Shown here in pieces: positions 1-10,264 of a DNA stretch of 64,000 nucleotides. Made by a program: the position numbers and the translations under genes. Each line of letters opens with the position of its first letter. Position 1 is the first letter of the stretch. The DNA is taken from the NCBI GenBank assembly GCA_948144175.1, contig CANXME010002150.1, positions 33,501-97,500 on the forward strand, read 5' to 3'. Origin of the DNA: Closterium sp. NIES-65. Taxonomy: Eukaryota; Streptophyta; Zygnematophyceae; Desmidiales; Closteriaceae. The notes beneath the pieces were generated by a model. The model made no database searches and was not told where the DNA came from. It worked only from the letters and a program-made list of their open reading frames with translations.

Positions 1-87
1 TAACGGAGGCTGCGAAGGTCGGCCAACGGTCGTTGAAGTCGGGATGAGAAGCCGCACAAGGAGAAGCAGGGGTCGAAGAAGACGTCG

Positions 88-1062
88 TTGACGAAAGACG
101 TCGTCGACGACAACGGTCGAGGCGACGGGGAGGCGTCGTGCTCATTGGTCGGCGTTGTGAAGCCGACTGTCTCGCTGGCGCTGAAGGCTGGCGAGGACTT
201 CCAGATGGTCACAACCGCCGTGCACGCGAACCTGGCAATTGTGCTTTTCGACAACGGTTGCTCTCACCACTTGATGTGGACGACGGAAACCTTGGTCGAC
301 CTGGGGCCGAGCGGCGACCTGAAGCACGTGCGCCGCTTTAACGAGGCGCTGTAGTTTGTCGAAGGCCGCGGCACCGTCGCTCTGCAAGGGGAGGCTGGGA
401 AGCAGATCCTCATCCCCGATGTGCTCAAAGTCCCGAACGTGCATGCGAATTTGCTGTCGGCGGGCCAGCTGAACGACAGCGGCGTGAAGATGCTGCGACA
501 AGATGCTGCTCGTCACGGTGGCCAGGGACGTGCTTGGTCGGGCCGAAGTACACCGGCCGAGTCCTCTGCATCGACCTTCAACCCTGCTGGACCGGCTCGA
601 CGAAGTCGACGTCGTCGAACAAGGTGGTCGCTCTGCGAACGATTCATTGCCAACGAAGTCGACACATGACATGTGACACGTGTGGCTGGCTCACATCAGC
701 GTCGAAACGATCAAAAGTTCACTGAAGCATGACGTCGCCACCGACCTCAACATCAAGCCATCGACCGGGGCTGACCTGCCGTATGTCTCGTGCGTCGGCG
801 AGAAGCTGACCCGGCACACCTTCTCCAACCAGGGTTCGAATGCCAAGAAGGGACTGGCCCCCGTGCACATCGACCTGTGTGAGCCATTTTGGGCGGCTGC
901 CAAGGACGGCAAGCCTGCACTTCCTCCTGCTGAAAGACCGTCACACGCGGTACAAGTGGGTAACGCCGGTCGTCAAGAACTGCGACGTGTTGCGAAAGTT
1001 CGAGAAGTGGCTGCTGCCGGAAAAGCCGCAGACCAAGAAAACGGTGTTGATGCTGAGAAAAC
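88..1062 (+). pseudogene. Copia3a remnant: protease to integrase core of a Ty1/copia polyprotein
   Basis: Decayed polyprotein of a copia retrotransposon. The protease region shows LFDNGCSHHLM, with the catalytic D-S-G altered to D-N-G, at about 250-285. It is followed by a GAG-pre-integrase stretch (PNVHANLLSAGQL, 433-471) and the start of the integrase core (VHIDLCEPFW near 863-892; DRHTRYKWVTPV near 929-966). The frame is broken by several stops and shifts, for example TAG near 352. The integrase stops just before its second catalytic motif, where a satellite fragment replaces the expected sequence. A sister copy lies at 4113-5520. The family assignment is firm because PR, GAG-pre-IN and IN come in copia order. 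The exact left end is outside the window or unrecognisable; positions 1-87 show nothing I can name. Confidence 0.8.
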
Positions 1063-1135
1063 GGTTCCCACCCGGGCTGGGTCCATCCGGTCCCCACCCC
1101 GGATGGTCCGGACCCCCACCCAGCCTGGGTCCGAC
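1063..1135. repeat. Piece of the GC-rich 48-bp minisatellite inside Copia3a
   Basis: About 73 bp containing GGTTCCCACCCGGG and GGATGGTCCGGACCCCCACC, the same words that build the arrays at 25.9-29.0 and 48.3-51.3 kb. It amounts to about one and a half units and lies where integrase of Copia3a should continue into its second catalytic motif. Confidence 0.8.
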
Positions 1136-1632
1136 AGGCACATCTACGGCAACATACCCGCTGCTCACGGAAGTCGGCGAGCCTTCTGACCAGGACGTCG
1201 AGGGCGTTCCACCACATCCTCCTCCCACTATTCCCACTGCTCCAACTAACCTTGCGGATATGCATGTGTCGACACTACCGTCGGCCACTAGCGATGAGGG
1301 AAACTTTGAGGCGCTGCCAGTGGTGCTGGCCAGTTGCATTGCAGCGGCTGACAAGATGCCACACCCTTCGACAAGGGCATGAAGCCGTCAACAATAGGAG
1401 ACCAGCAGACAGAGTTAGTGGAGAAGGAGGCAGCAACAGAAGTTCCACCAACAGAGGTGCAACAGACGGAACGGTCGACATGGTGCCTGTCGACGAAAGA
1501 GAAGCCGTCGAGCGGGCCGACGAGAGGAGAGGAGTCAGCTGAAGAGCTGACACTGACAAAACAGCTCGTCGGTGATGAAGGTGTAAATGTGAGCTGTTGG
1601 CAAGAAAGGAATTCACCGATAGCGACGTGGTG
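1136..1632 (+). pseudogene. Copia3a remnant: integrase-RT linker region
   Basis: Proline/serine/threonine-rich translation (for example VPPHPPPTIPTAPTN near 1207-1251) typical of the variable linker between integrase and reverse transcriptase in copia polyproteins. No domain is identifiable. It is placed by its position between integrase (upstream) and RT (from 2680) once the solo LTR at 1638-2674 is removed. Stops interrupt it. It could also contain unrelated DNA; only the context supports the call. Confidence 0.5.
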
Positions 1633-2679
1633 GAGGTTCTTGGGTGCAAATTAATTTTGCACGACATCTTATTGTCTGTTTGTACGAGTATGCATGTGCG
1701 AATGCATTTGTGTGTCAATGGAATCTTTGTGTATTTGTTTGGTTTCGCAATTTTAGCTGGATACATTTGGAGGTATGCACACAATGTGTGTGTTGGCTCA
1801 ACATTGTACGCGCTATGAACAGCGCAAGCAAGAAGGAAGAGCTCGTAAAAGAACTGAACATCGAAGCTTTGCAATGAACAGCGCAAGCAAGAAGGAAGAG
1901 CTCGTAAAAGAACTGAACATCGAAGCTTTGCATTTCAGTTAAATCTGAATGTCCAGATTCAGTTTTATCCAACTTACAAATGTGCTGTTTTGTTTGGCTA
2001 ACTATAGTACAGCAGGGCAGGCACTATAAGGGTACAATTTTGTGAATGTTGGATGTTGTTTGTCTATATCTGCATGCTACAGGGGCAGGGGAAACTAGCA
2101 GAACCAGAATTTGGCTGGTTGGGCAAGGACAAAACATGTTTTGTTTTTAGGACCTGAACCTGGTTGTTGTTTTGTTTTTATCATCCCTACTTTTCCCAGG
2201 TTCATTCCTAAGGTCCTTGATAGCTCTAGCTATTTATTCCTTTTCTGTTTGTACTCTAGATATAGTCAAATTTATTGAAGCTGATTCCTTCGTTGCAAAA
2301 ATTTTGTTTCTACGCGGTTCGACAGTGGAATGCTACCCAAGTCAATGATAGTACGTTAGCACCACGACACTAAGCCAACGCTTACTGAGCCGTAACTACG
2401 GAATGGCAAAACTCTTAGCGAGACAACTTGGCTTTTTTTAAAGCTCTTGGAGCGAGCTTCGATATGGGAATCTCTTAGCTTCATCTTTGCACAGCAGTCC
2501 GCGCAACGTACAACGTACTCTTGTTATTCTGGCTAAGTTAATCATAACTCCTCTCACTACAAACTTGGACTCGATGATAGGGGCTGATCTTGTACGAAGC
2601 ATACAAGGACCCCCGAGGAGAGGTTTCAGCTCGAATTGTGTCTTAGTAGCTTGAGTTTGGCTCTTACACATACAGAGGT
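1633..2679 (+). mobile_element. Solo LTR of Copia1 family with 5-bp target duplication
   Basis: An old, diverged Copia1-type LTR (1638-2674) with the 5-bp duplication gaggt on both sides (1633-1637 and 2675-2679). Compared with the intact LTRs at 12197-13289 and 17848-18932 it shares the start (TTGGGTGCAAATT), the middle block (TTTGGCTGGTTGGGCAA) and the degraded end (CTTACACATACA for CTTACACCAACA). Internal sequence and second LTR are absent, so this is the product of LTR-LTR recombination. It splits the Copia3a frame. Several blocks are missing or substituted relative to the young LTRs, marking it as older. Confidence 0.88.
1815..1932 (+). repeat. 59-bp tandem duplication within the LTR
   Basis: Two nearly identical 59-bp copies beginning ATGAACAGCGCAAGCAAGAA at 1815 and 1874. 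Other LTR copies in the window carry this segment once. Confidence 0.9.
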
Positions 2680-3266
2680 TTCGATCGAGCCGCGACGTTT
2701 GGGTCGAACTCTGAAGCCGTCGGAGCAGCTGAGCTTCTACACTTGTCTGCCGCCTGTTGCTCTACTATACTGCTTAATGACGTGGAGGCTGACGTTGACC
2801 TGCCTGATCTCGACCCCAACATGCACGCCGACCCAGAGCACCAATGGGGACATCGCGACGATGACGGTGGAGGAAGCGTTGGCAAGCTGGAAGGGGCAAG
2901 GCAGTGAAGGCCGCCATGGAAGAGATCTGCAGATTTGTTGCCAACGGCACTTGGGAACTGGTCGAACGTCCACATGGGGTGAACGTTATGAACAACCGGT
3001 CAGTGTTCATAATGAAGTACCACATCGACGACACGTTGGCCTATGAAAAGGTGCGCCTGGCCATAAAAAGCTTCACGCAAGTGTGTGGCGGAGACCACGA
3101 TTACACGTTTGTGTCGATCGGAGCAACGTCATACCGAAGATCATCCACGGCATCGTTGCCGTTCTCGACGTGAATTGCGGATCGACATGAAAAACACGAT
3201 TTTGCAGAGCAAGCTTGATAGGGTGCTGTTGTACATGTACCAGCATGACTACTACAACGACGGAAC
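2680..3266 (+). pseudogene. Copia3a remnant: N-terminal reverse transcriptase
   Basis: Continuation of Copia3a after the solo LTR. The stretch at 2904-3110 translates to MEEICRFVANGTWELVE followed by a lysine-rich block and KSFTQVCGGDHDYTF. This matches the copia RT entry region (N-G-TWELV, then the K-GFTQ-G-DY-TF block). Frameshifts follow, and the sequence is cut by an inverted LTR at 3267 before the catalytic YVDD. RT N-terminus is clear; no catalytic residues remain. Confidence 0.78.
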
Positions 3267-3802
3267 TGTTGGTGTAAGGGCCTAATAAACTCAAGCTATT
3301 AAGACTTAATCAAACTTAAAACCTCTCCTCGGGGTCACCTCCAAGGGTCCTTGGGTGCCTGGTACAAGACCAGCCCCTATCCTCGGGTCCGAGTTTGTAG
3401 AGAGAGGGATCAAGAGGGACTTAGTCAAAACAGCAAGAGTACCTTGAACGTCGCGCAGCGTATCATGCAAACCGTTGATCGGATTAAGCTGAGAATTTCC
3501 TATATCGAAGCTCGCTCCAAGAGCTTGAAATTGAACCAAGTTGCCTCGCGAAAAGTTCTGCCATTACGAAGTTATGGCTCGGACAGCGTTTGCCTAGCGT
3601 TCGAGTGCTAGCGTACTAGCGTTGACTCGGGTAGCATTCCGCCGTCGCACCGCGTAGAAAGGAAATTCCAGCAAGGAAGGAATTCGCTTGAATCAATTTC
3701 ACTATATTCAGGTACAAACAGAGAAGGAATAAATAGCTCTAGCTAGTAAGGACCTTGGGAATCAACCTGGGAACAACCAGGGATGATCCCAAATAATTCC
3801 AA
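3267..3802 (-). mobile_element. Partial Copia1 LTR, inverted
   Basis: The reverse complement of the last ~540 bp of the Copia1 LTR, starting TGTTGGTGTAAGGGCC and stopping abruptly after CCCAAATAATTCC. The same breakpoint word (aattatttggg) bounds the forward partial LTR at 38633. From 3803 to 3879 nothing is recognised. Confidence 0.85.
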
Positions 3803-3879
3803 ACCGGAAAAATAAGTGGGTGCTAATTGACCAGCTTGCCTGCTAGGTTGCTAGGGTTGAGGTGGGTACTTAGTTTACG

Positions 3880-4112
3880 CGCGTTTCTTACCCGAATGAT
3901 TGACACAACAATTAACTACGTTACTTAACCTTATGGTTGGTGCTAAGGGTAAATGCGTTATTTACCCATATGGTTTGTACCAAGAGTAAGTGATACTTGC
4001 CCATATGGTTGGTACCAAGAGCAAGAGCGTTACTTACGTATACAGCTAAGTGCATAACTTATCTATATGGTTGTGGAAGTGCCGTACTTATCCTTTTGGT
4101 TGGTACCAAGGG
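3880..4112 (-). repeat. AT-rich 37-bp minisatellite, short array
   Basis: Roughly six degenerate units built on GGTTGGTACCAAGAG and AAGTGCGTTACTTACCCATA. The same unit, in both orientations, forms the larger array at 10265-11014. The array abuts Copia3b directly. Confidence 0.8.
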
Positions 4113-5520
4113 CCAGCTGCTGGTGATGACTTCCAGATGGTCACGGCCACCGTGCAGTCGAACCTGGCGGTGGTGCTATTCGACAGCGGTTGCCCTCACA
4201 ACCTGATGGGGACGAAGAAAACCTTCATCAACCTGGGGCCGAGCAGTGACCTGAAGAACGTGCGAGGCTTTAGCGGGGCTCTGCAGACAGCCGCGGCACC
4301 GTCGCTCTTCAAGGGGAGGCTGGGAAGCAGGTCCACATCCCCGACGTGCTCAATTTCCCGAATGTGCACGCGAATTTGCTGTCGGCGGGCCAGCTGAACG
4401 ACAGCAGCGTGAACATGCGACAAGGTGCTGCTCGTTACGGTGGCCGGGGATGTGCTTGATGGGGCTGAAGTACACCGGCCGGGTCCTCTGCATGGACCTT
4501 CGTCCCTGCTCGACGGGCTCAACGGAGTCAACGTCGTCGAATGAGGTGGTGGCTCTGCGGACGATTGCATTGGCGACGAAGTCGATACCAGACATGTGGC
4601 ACGTGAGGCTCGCTCACGTAGGCGTCAAAACGACGAAAAGTTCACCGAAGCATGACGTCGCCACCAACCTCGACATCTAGTCATTGACCGAGGCTGACTT
4701 GCCGTGTGTCTCGTGCGTCGGCGGGGAAGCTGACCCAGCTCACCTTCTCCAACCAGGGTTTGGATGCCAAGAAGGCACTGGCCTTCGTGCACATCGACCT
4801 GTGCGGGCCATTTTGGGTGGCTGCCGAGAATGGCAGCCTGCACTTCCTCCTGCTGAAGGACCGTGATACGCGGTACAAGTGGGTGACGCCGGTCGCTAAG
4901 AAGTGCAACTTGTTTCGAAAGTTTGAGGAGTGGCTGCTGGTGGTGGAGCCGCAAACCAAGAAAACGGTGCTGATGCTTTGCTCTAACCATGGAGGGGAGT
5001 TCCTCTTCAAGAAGTTCACCTACTTCGTCAACGACAAGGGCATCGCCGACGACTTCACATGCCCATATACCCCGCAGCAAAATGGCATGGCGGAGCGGGA
5101 GATGCGCACGATCGTCGAGGCCATGCAAACAATGTTGCTGCATATGAGCGTGTAGCACCACTGTTGGCACCTCGCTCTGCGGCAGGCCGTCGGGGTGCGC
5201 AACTGCTTGGGATCGAGATGGTCCGGGGACGACACCGTACCAGCTGTTGATAGACCTTATGTAGGTGTGAAGCTGCATGGTGCAGTTATGGTCCCCGAGC
5301 AACAGCGCGGTAGGAAGCTGGCGTCGAAGGCTCGCTGCGGGTGTCGTCGGAGAGTAAGGGCTGCGAGGTCCTCTACTCCACCTACAAAAAGATAGTCACC
5401 ATGATGTAGGGGACCTTCTACGAAATGCTGTGATTGGGGGTGTGGAAGGCGAGGTGCGGGCCGGCGTCAAGGTGAACAGGGTCTAACCCACTGAGAGGCA
5501 CATCTGCAACATCATTCCTA
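4113..5520 (+). pseudogene. Copia3b remnant: protease, GAG-pre-integrase, integrase
   Basis: Second decayed copy of the family at 88-3266. Protease motif LFDSGCPHNLMG lies at about 4168-4206, where the D-S-G is still intact. The GAG-pre-integrase block DMWHVRLAHVGVK starts near 4590. Integrase runs from VHIDLCGPFW (about 4787) through TRYKWVTPV to a block reading SNHGGEF (about 4982-5005), where the usual RSDNGGEF catalytic Asp is replaced by Asn. It then continues to YTPQQNGMAERE (about 5066-5103), where the final acidic region is kept. Frameshifts occur around 4270-4440, with stops at about 4678 and 5153. The 5155-5520 stretch is the degraded integrase C-terminus/linker with no further domain. 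Not functional. Confidence 0.82.
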
Positions 5521-5522
5521 CG

Positions 5523-6071
5523 CAAGCTCTTGGAGCGAGCTTTGATATGGTACACGGAACGTTGCACGATGCTCAAGGTACTCTTTCTATTTGGTTACAT
5601 TCTTCTTATCCCTCTCCAAACTCGGATCCAAGGATGGAGGCTGGCCTTTTACTACGCACCCAAGACCCTTGGACGTGACACCGAGGAGAGGTTTAAGTTT
5701 GAATTTTTATTGGTAGCTTGAGATTGTTTGGCCTTTACGCTAAAAATGAATTAGAGCTGTTTTATGACGATCCTCGTTATAGGTAACTATGGCAAGAAAA
5801 ACTTCAGCTGGAGATGGTAAATTCAGCCCACATTCGTAGTGGCAGCCAAGATTGTGGTGTTTAGGACATTCGTTGCCGCCAACTCAGGGGTGGAGACGAT
5901 GGCAGCAGCGGTACATCGACAGCAGCAGGTGCGTTGTGACAGATTGGGCAACGGCTCATCAACGCTTGGGGCATGTGGCAGTGCTTTTGTTGAAACATCT
6001 CAAGAAGGATGGAGTCGTGAAAGGTTTGAAGCTGAATGGACAGCCACCCGATGATTACTGCGAAATATGTT
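5523..6071 (+). pseudogene. Copia1 deletion derivative: LTR end, leader, gag start, GAG-pre-integrase
   Basis: Starts with the last ~225 bp of a diverged Copia1 LTR (5523 to about 5750). A degraded primer-binding site and a gag start at 5789 (MARKTSAGDG, matching MAGNTSAVAGE of the Copia1 copy at 13336) follow. The sequence then jumps to the Gly/Ser-rich end of gag and again to the GAG-pre-integrase block (TDWATAHQRLGHV near 5940; LNGQPPDDYCEICLL near 6032-6075). Most of gag, the zinc knuckle and protease are deleted. It is cut at 6072 by a transposase-derived fragment. Confidence 0.78.
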
Positions 6072-6430
6072 TGCTCTTTTTCATATACACTCCTAGTCGC
6101 ACTCTCCTCCTCTTACTTACATATTTCTGGATTTTTGCCGCCCTTGAACTGTTGTGTATAAGCAGGCGCCTGTCCCAAATTGCGACCGCACGCACCTGAA
6201 CCACATGCGCCTGCCGGAGAGTGCCTACATCGAGACCAGAGCATGTGTCGCGGCTTATGAGCACAGGGCCGTTATACAGGTATGAAAGCCTTTGCATGTT
6301 GTGTGATAGGGTGCATCATACAATCACAGCATGCCGAATCCATATTACAACACACCCCGTGTTGCATATCTCATTCTCCAATCTCCTGATCTCATTAATT
6401 CCGCCTCCAAACCTGTCTGCTTATCTTGTC
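6072..6430 (+). pseudogene. Transposase-like gene fragment inserted in Copia1 pol
   Basis: A ~360-bp segment equal to the reverse complement of 19960-20310 (copy A) and 42300-42650 (copy B). It holds one exon of the Plavaka/KDZ-like pseudogene: about 6166-6280, flanked by a TATAAGCAG acceptor and a CAG/GTATGA donor, plus both flanking introns. One base is lost relative to the other copies near 6180, shifting the frame. It interrupts Copia1 between CEICLL and the next integrase block. At its right end it keeps the aattccgcc variant seen in copy B and missing from copy A. Confidence 0.8.
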
Positions 6431-6527
6431 AACTTCCATAGCGTGGTTGGCAGGAGCAAAAAACTATTGAAGATGGTTCACATGGACTTGGTGGGACCGC
6501 TGAGGAGGAGCAGTATTTCCTCACGAT
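6431..6527 (+). pseudogene. Copia1 integrase N-terminal fragment
   Basis: Continues the Copia1 derivative on the far side of the transposase fragment. VVGRSKKLLKMVHMDLVGPL matches VAGRSKKPLELVHMDLVGPL of the inverted element near 38500. The first catalytic Asp of integrase (the D of HMDLVGP) is present. It ends at the inverted LTR. Confidence 0.8.
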
Positions 6528-8214
6528 TATATAGGTGTAAGGGTTTAACAAACTCAAGTTATAAAGAATTTATTGAATTAAGAACCTCTCGTCGGGGTCA
6601 CCTCTAAGGGTCCCTGGGTGCCTGGTACAAGACCAGCCCCTACCTTCGGTTCCAAGTTTGTAGAGAGGCGAATCAAGAATAACCTAGCCAAAATATCAAG
6701 AGTATCTTGTACGTCGCGCAGCGTGCCGTGCAGACCATTGATCGGATAAAGCAGGGAATTTTCTAACTTGAAGCTCGCCCCAAGAGCTTTACAAAGAGCC
6801 AACGTGCATCGCAAAATATTCTGCCATTACGCAGTTATGGCACGGACAGCGTTTGCTAGCGTTTGAGTGCTAGCATACTCGCGTTGACTCGGGTTTTGGC
6901 TGTCGAACCGCGTATATAGGAAATTCCAGCCTCATGGGCTTCGACTCTTTCAGCTCACCCCACCCCTCTTTCCCCATTACCGTATGTTTTTCCCTGCCTC
7001 CCTCAGCTGGTCATCACTGCAAACAAGCACCCTCATCAGCAGCCCTTCTCAGTGGATGGCCTCATGGGCTTCGGCTCGGGCCCTCGTTCTATCATCCGCC
7101 AGCTCTCCTCTTCCCCCTCCTTCATGGAACCGCCAACACAAGTGCCAGCCTCGCCTACAAGAGCACCAGCAGCAGTAGCAGCACGCTCAGGGGCAGGAGC
7201 AGGGCAGCAGGAAGCGGTGATGTCGTTTGCGTTCTCCTTCTGTCTCGACGGGCAGGACACAAGGGGAGGCCACCTGGCCATTGGGCGGTCGGAGCAACCC
7301 ACAGATATGCAGACAGCAGTGCTCAGGCACGTGGACGGACTGTAAGTGCTGCTGACGTTGCATGTAGCTTTGTGTGGGATGGAGTAGACTCTCCTTCTGC
7401 CTAGACTGTGGGAAGGCAAAGAGAGGCCACCTGGCCATTGGGCAGTCGCAGCAGCCCGCAGACAGCAGCGCTGTGGCATGTGGATGGACTGTAAGTATTA
7501 CTGTTGTTGACATGGATGGCAATGCCGTTTGCCAGAATTTTGCTCGAATCAATTTGAATATATCCAGAGTACAAACAGAGAAAGAATATACAGCTAGAGC
7601 TAGCAAAGACCTTGGGAATCAACCGGGGAACAACCAGGGATGATCCCAAATAATTCCAACTAACAAAACCAACCTGGCTGGACAAAATAGCAGATCATAG
7701 GTCGGTAAACAACCTCTGATTCTGTTTTTCCAACATAGCAAAACAACAAGCAGGTTCAGGTAAAAAAAACAGAACCTTTTGTCCTTGCCCAAGCAGCCAA
7801 ATTCTGGTTCTGCTTGTTTCCCCTGGCTCTGTAGCATGCAGATACAGACAAACAACATCCAACCTTCACCTAAATTATAACCCTATAGTGCCTGCACTGC
7901 TACACTATAGTCAACCAAGCAAAACAGTACAATTTCGAGTTGGATAGAACTGAATCTGCGCAATCAATTAAACCGAACCGCAAAGCTTCCATCTTGGGTT
8001 CCTTTGCGAGCTCATTCCTTCTGCTTGCACTGCTCATAGCGCGTACATTGTTTTGCCGAAGCGCACATTGCGCGAGTACCTGCAAATGTATCAAGCAAAT
8101 ATAGCGAAAGCAAACTAACACATGAACATTCCATTCTTACACAAATGCATTGGCACATGCATACTCGTACAAACGGATGGCAGGACGTCGAGCAATGCGA
8201 ATTTGCACCCAACA
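6528..8214 (-). mobile_element. Inverted Copia1 LTR interrupted by a ~600-bp insert
   Basis: The reverse complement of a complete Copia1 LTR, in two blocks: 6528-6930 and 7532-8214. It starts at a degraded TATAGGTGTAAGGG end and finishes with GCACCCAACA. The flanks do not form a target duplication: the left flank is Copia1 integrase and the right flank is gypsy. The junctions have therefore been reshuffled since insertion. The insert at 6931-7531 is described separately. Confidence 0.85.
6931..7531 (+). other. Foreign insert in the LTR with exon-like open frame and duplicated splice donors
   Basis: Unrelated to the LTR. An open frame from 7052 (Pro/Ala/Ser-rich) ends in FSFCLDGQDTRGGHLAIGRS and runs into GACT/GTAAGT at 7342. 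A second, diverged copy of the last ~80 bp, including the same donor-like GACT/GTAAGT, lies at 7421-7496. CTCATGGGCTTCG also occurs twice (6931 and 7062). The LTR word ccag flanks the insert on both sides, a possible 4-bp duplication. The appearance suggests captured host-gene sequence, as in Pack-type elements. I do not recognise the protein, and it could equally be non-coding. Confidence 0.5.
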
Positions 8215-9700
8215 GTTCTAACGGGCGGTGGGGGTTGGTGATAAGCAGTACGAGCAGTGAGCAGAAAATTTCCTTGTGGGCCGAGAAGGCAGTTTGCTCA
8301 TCTCCCGCTATGTATATTCAATGCCCTTTCTAAGCAGGTCCGTTAGCGAGGTAGTCAGCTTCGTGATTGACAAACTCAAAATAATCTGCTGGAAATATAA
8401 AGGTCTATTTACACTCCGTTGGCTAAAATATTGTGCCAAAAAAACTCACACTCAGAGGCTTTCGTCAGCAAGCGGTTCTCATTTTCGATGTATTAGGTGC
8501 TGTGCTCTATCTGGACTGTAGATCAATGTATCGACAAAGTAAACGATCACGTACTTGTCTAAGAGCGAGTGGGCGGGCGGGCAGGCGGACTTCTTTGATG
8601 GTCAGTCCAAAAGGGCATCACGGTGGGTTTGAAAGAGCCATTGCGGGTGCGGATTACGATTTTGGAGCTGTCGGTTGGCTTCACTCGAATCGGATGGTAA
8701 CCTTTTAGAGGTCGATCTTTGAAAAATTTCAGGCTTTGCGAAGTTGATCTATCAGTTCATCGGCTCGCGGGATAGGGTAACGGGACTTGATCGAAACCCT
8801 ATTTAGTGCACAGTAATATATGTATATGCGAAATCCATCATATTTTTTCGGTGTGAACAGTATCGGTGCAGCGAAGGGTGACTAACTCGGGCAAATCAGT
8901 TCCTTCTCGACCAAGTTGTCCAGTTGCTTCCACAGTCTTCCAGTTCGGGTTGGGTCAGTCGAACCGTCGCTGTACGAGGCTGTGCCCACAACTCAAACTC
9001 TGTCCTTTGGTCGTGAGGTTGTCGATGTGGCAGTTGCTTTGGTAAAACATCAGAAAATATTCCGCTGTACCAATTCAGTAACGCTGCCAAGTCATCCGAT
9101 ACGCCGGCAAGCAGTTTCTGCAAATCACTAGGGTTGTCAACTGCTTTTACTTCCAAAACGTCAACCGCATACACGTCAGTTCCTGCCGCTACGACGCGTT
9201 TTATCTTGATCACGTTTACACGTATCGATGAAAACGCATGCAAGCTCCAGCGAGGTAGGGCATGTTGTTACTGTTCACTCGCACAGCGCAGTGACTCCTC
9301 ATCCAGTCGATTCGCGGGTTGTGTCGTTGCAACCAATCACGGCCAAGTAACATATCGGTCCCATCGAATGTCGTCGCCAGCATTTCCTGGGTCAATGCGA
9401 AGTTACTACCGAATCAGATCTGAATTCAATCATGCATTCTCGTATCGCCAGTGGCAGCGACCAGTCTCAGATAAACATTTGTCCAGTATCTCTTTTTGTC
9501 TCCATGCTATGGTGGTGTTGATGGTTGTGGCTAGCCCTACCCCTCCCCCCTTGCCGCATCCGTCGAGACGTAATTCGCATCAAAAAATACATTAATTGTG
9601 AAGAGCCATACCGGAATTGTCGGACCATCCTGTTGACTCAGATTGAAGCAAGGCGAAAGCTGTGTCTTGAGCAGCATTGGTGCCAACTCATCGATGTACG
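8215..9700 (-). pseudogene. Ty3/gypsy remnant (gypsy-2), gag to RNase H pieces
   Basis: Decayed minus-strand relative of the gypsy copy at 57.1-61.4 kb. Reading from high to low coordinates: a gag block (WLFTINVFFDANYVSTDAA near 9570-9640) is joined by deletion to the protease C-terminus (QEMLATTFDGTDMLLGRDWL near 9320-9390). Next come the PR-RT spacer (VAAGTDVYAVDVLEVKAV near 9120-9190) and RT (SRYPIPRADELIDQLRKA near 8730-8790; VMPF and a damaged Y-V-D-T in place of YLDD near 8530). Last is a short RNase H entry (RKGIEYT, NPHRP near 8220-8330). Many stops and frameshifts are present. An inverted LTR truncates it at 8214. Confidence 0.8.
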
Positions 9701-10264
9701 TCGTGATGTTGACGTGCGGATGATTCCCAGTCGCATTCGTCGCCCGGAGGTATGTCGTCCCGTGTTCGTCGAGGACATTGTTGCGCGAGATCTCATCACT
9801 AGCCGCTCTCGAGTGTTGTTCAAGGCTTTTATGTTGGGCGGCACAATGACAGCGACCCCTAGTACGCTAAAAGGGGTGAGTAACTTCGAGTGAAAATGGA
9901 AAAGCTAGCTTCTGCTGGTGGCGGAAGTGCGTAGTCCAAAAAGAATGTGACTCTGATAGCCAAACACTACGGATGTAATGGAACGAGGAAGCGAGGATTG
10001 CACTAAAGTGGCAAACGAGTATAAAGTATAACCGAAGACACGCATACTTATACAAAAGCGTGCAAACGGTTTGCCGTACGTGTGAGCTAGCTAGTGCGAT
10101 GTTGGCATTGAGGTTCAGGCTAGTCCGAAGACGTAAGCCGACTCGGTCAGGCCAGCGATGCAGGGTGTTGGCAAATGCAGCGCGCGAATGTTGGCAAAGT
10201 CCCCTTAGTAGTAACGTGCGAACAACGGGTGATCCTGGAGGCGGTGTTGAAGCATGCAGTAAGG
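9701..10264. other. Unassigned sequence
   Basis: No open frame, repeat or RNA that I recognise. The part nearest 9700-9860 may be further degraded gypsy-2 gag, judging only by position. Confidence 0.4.
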
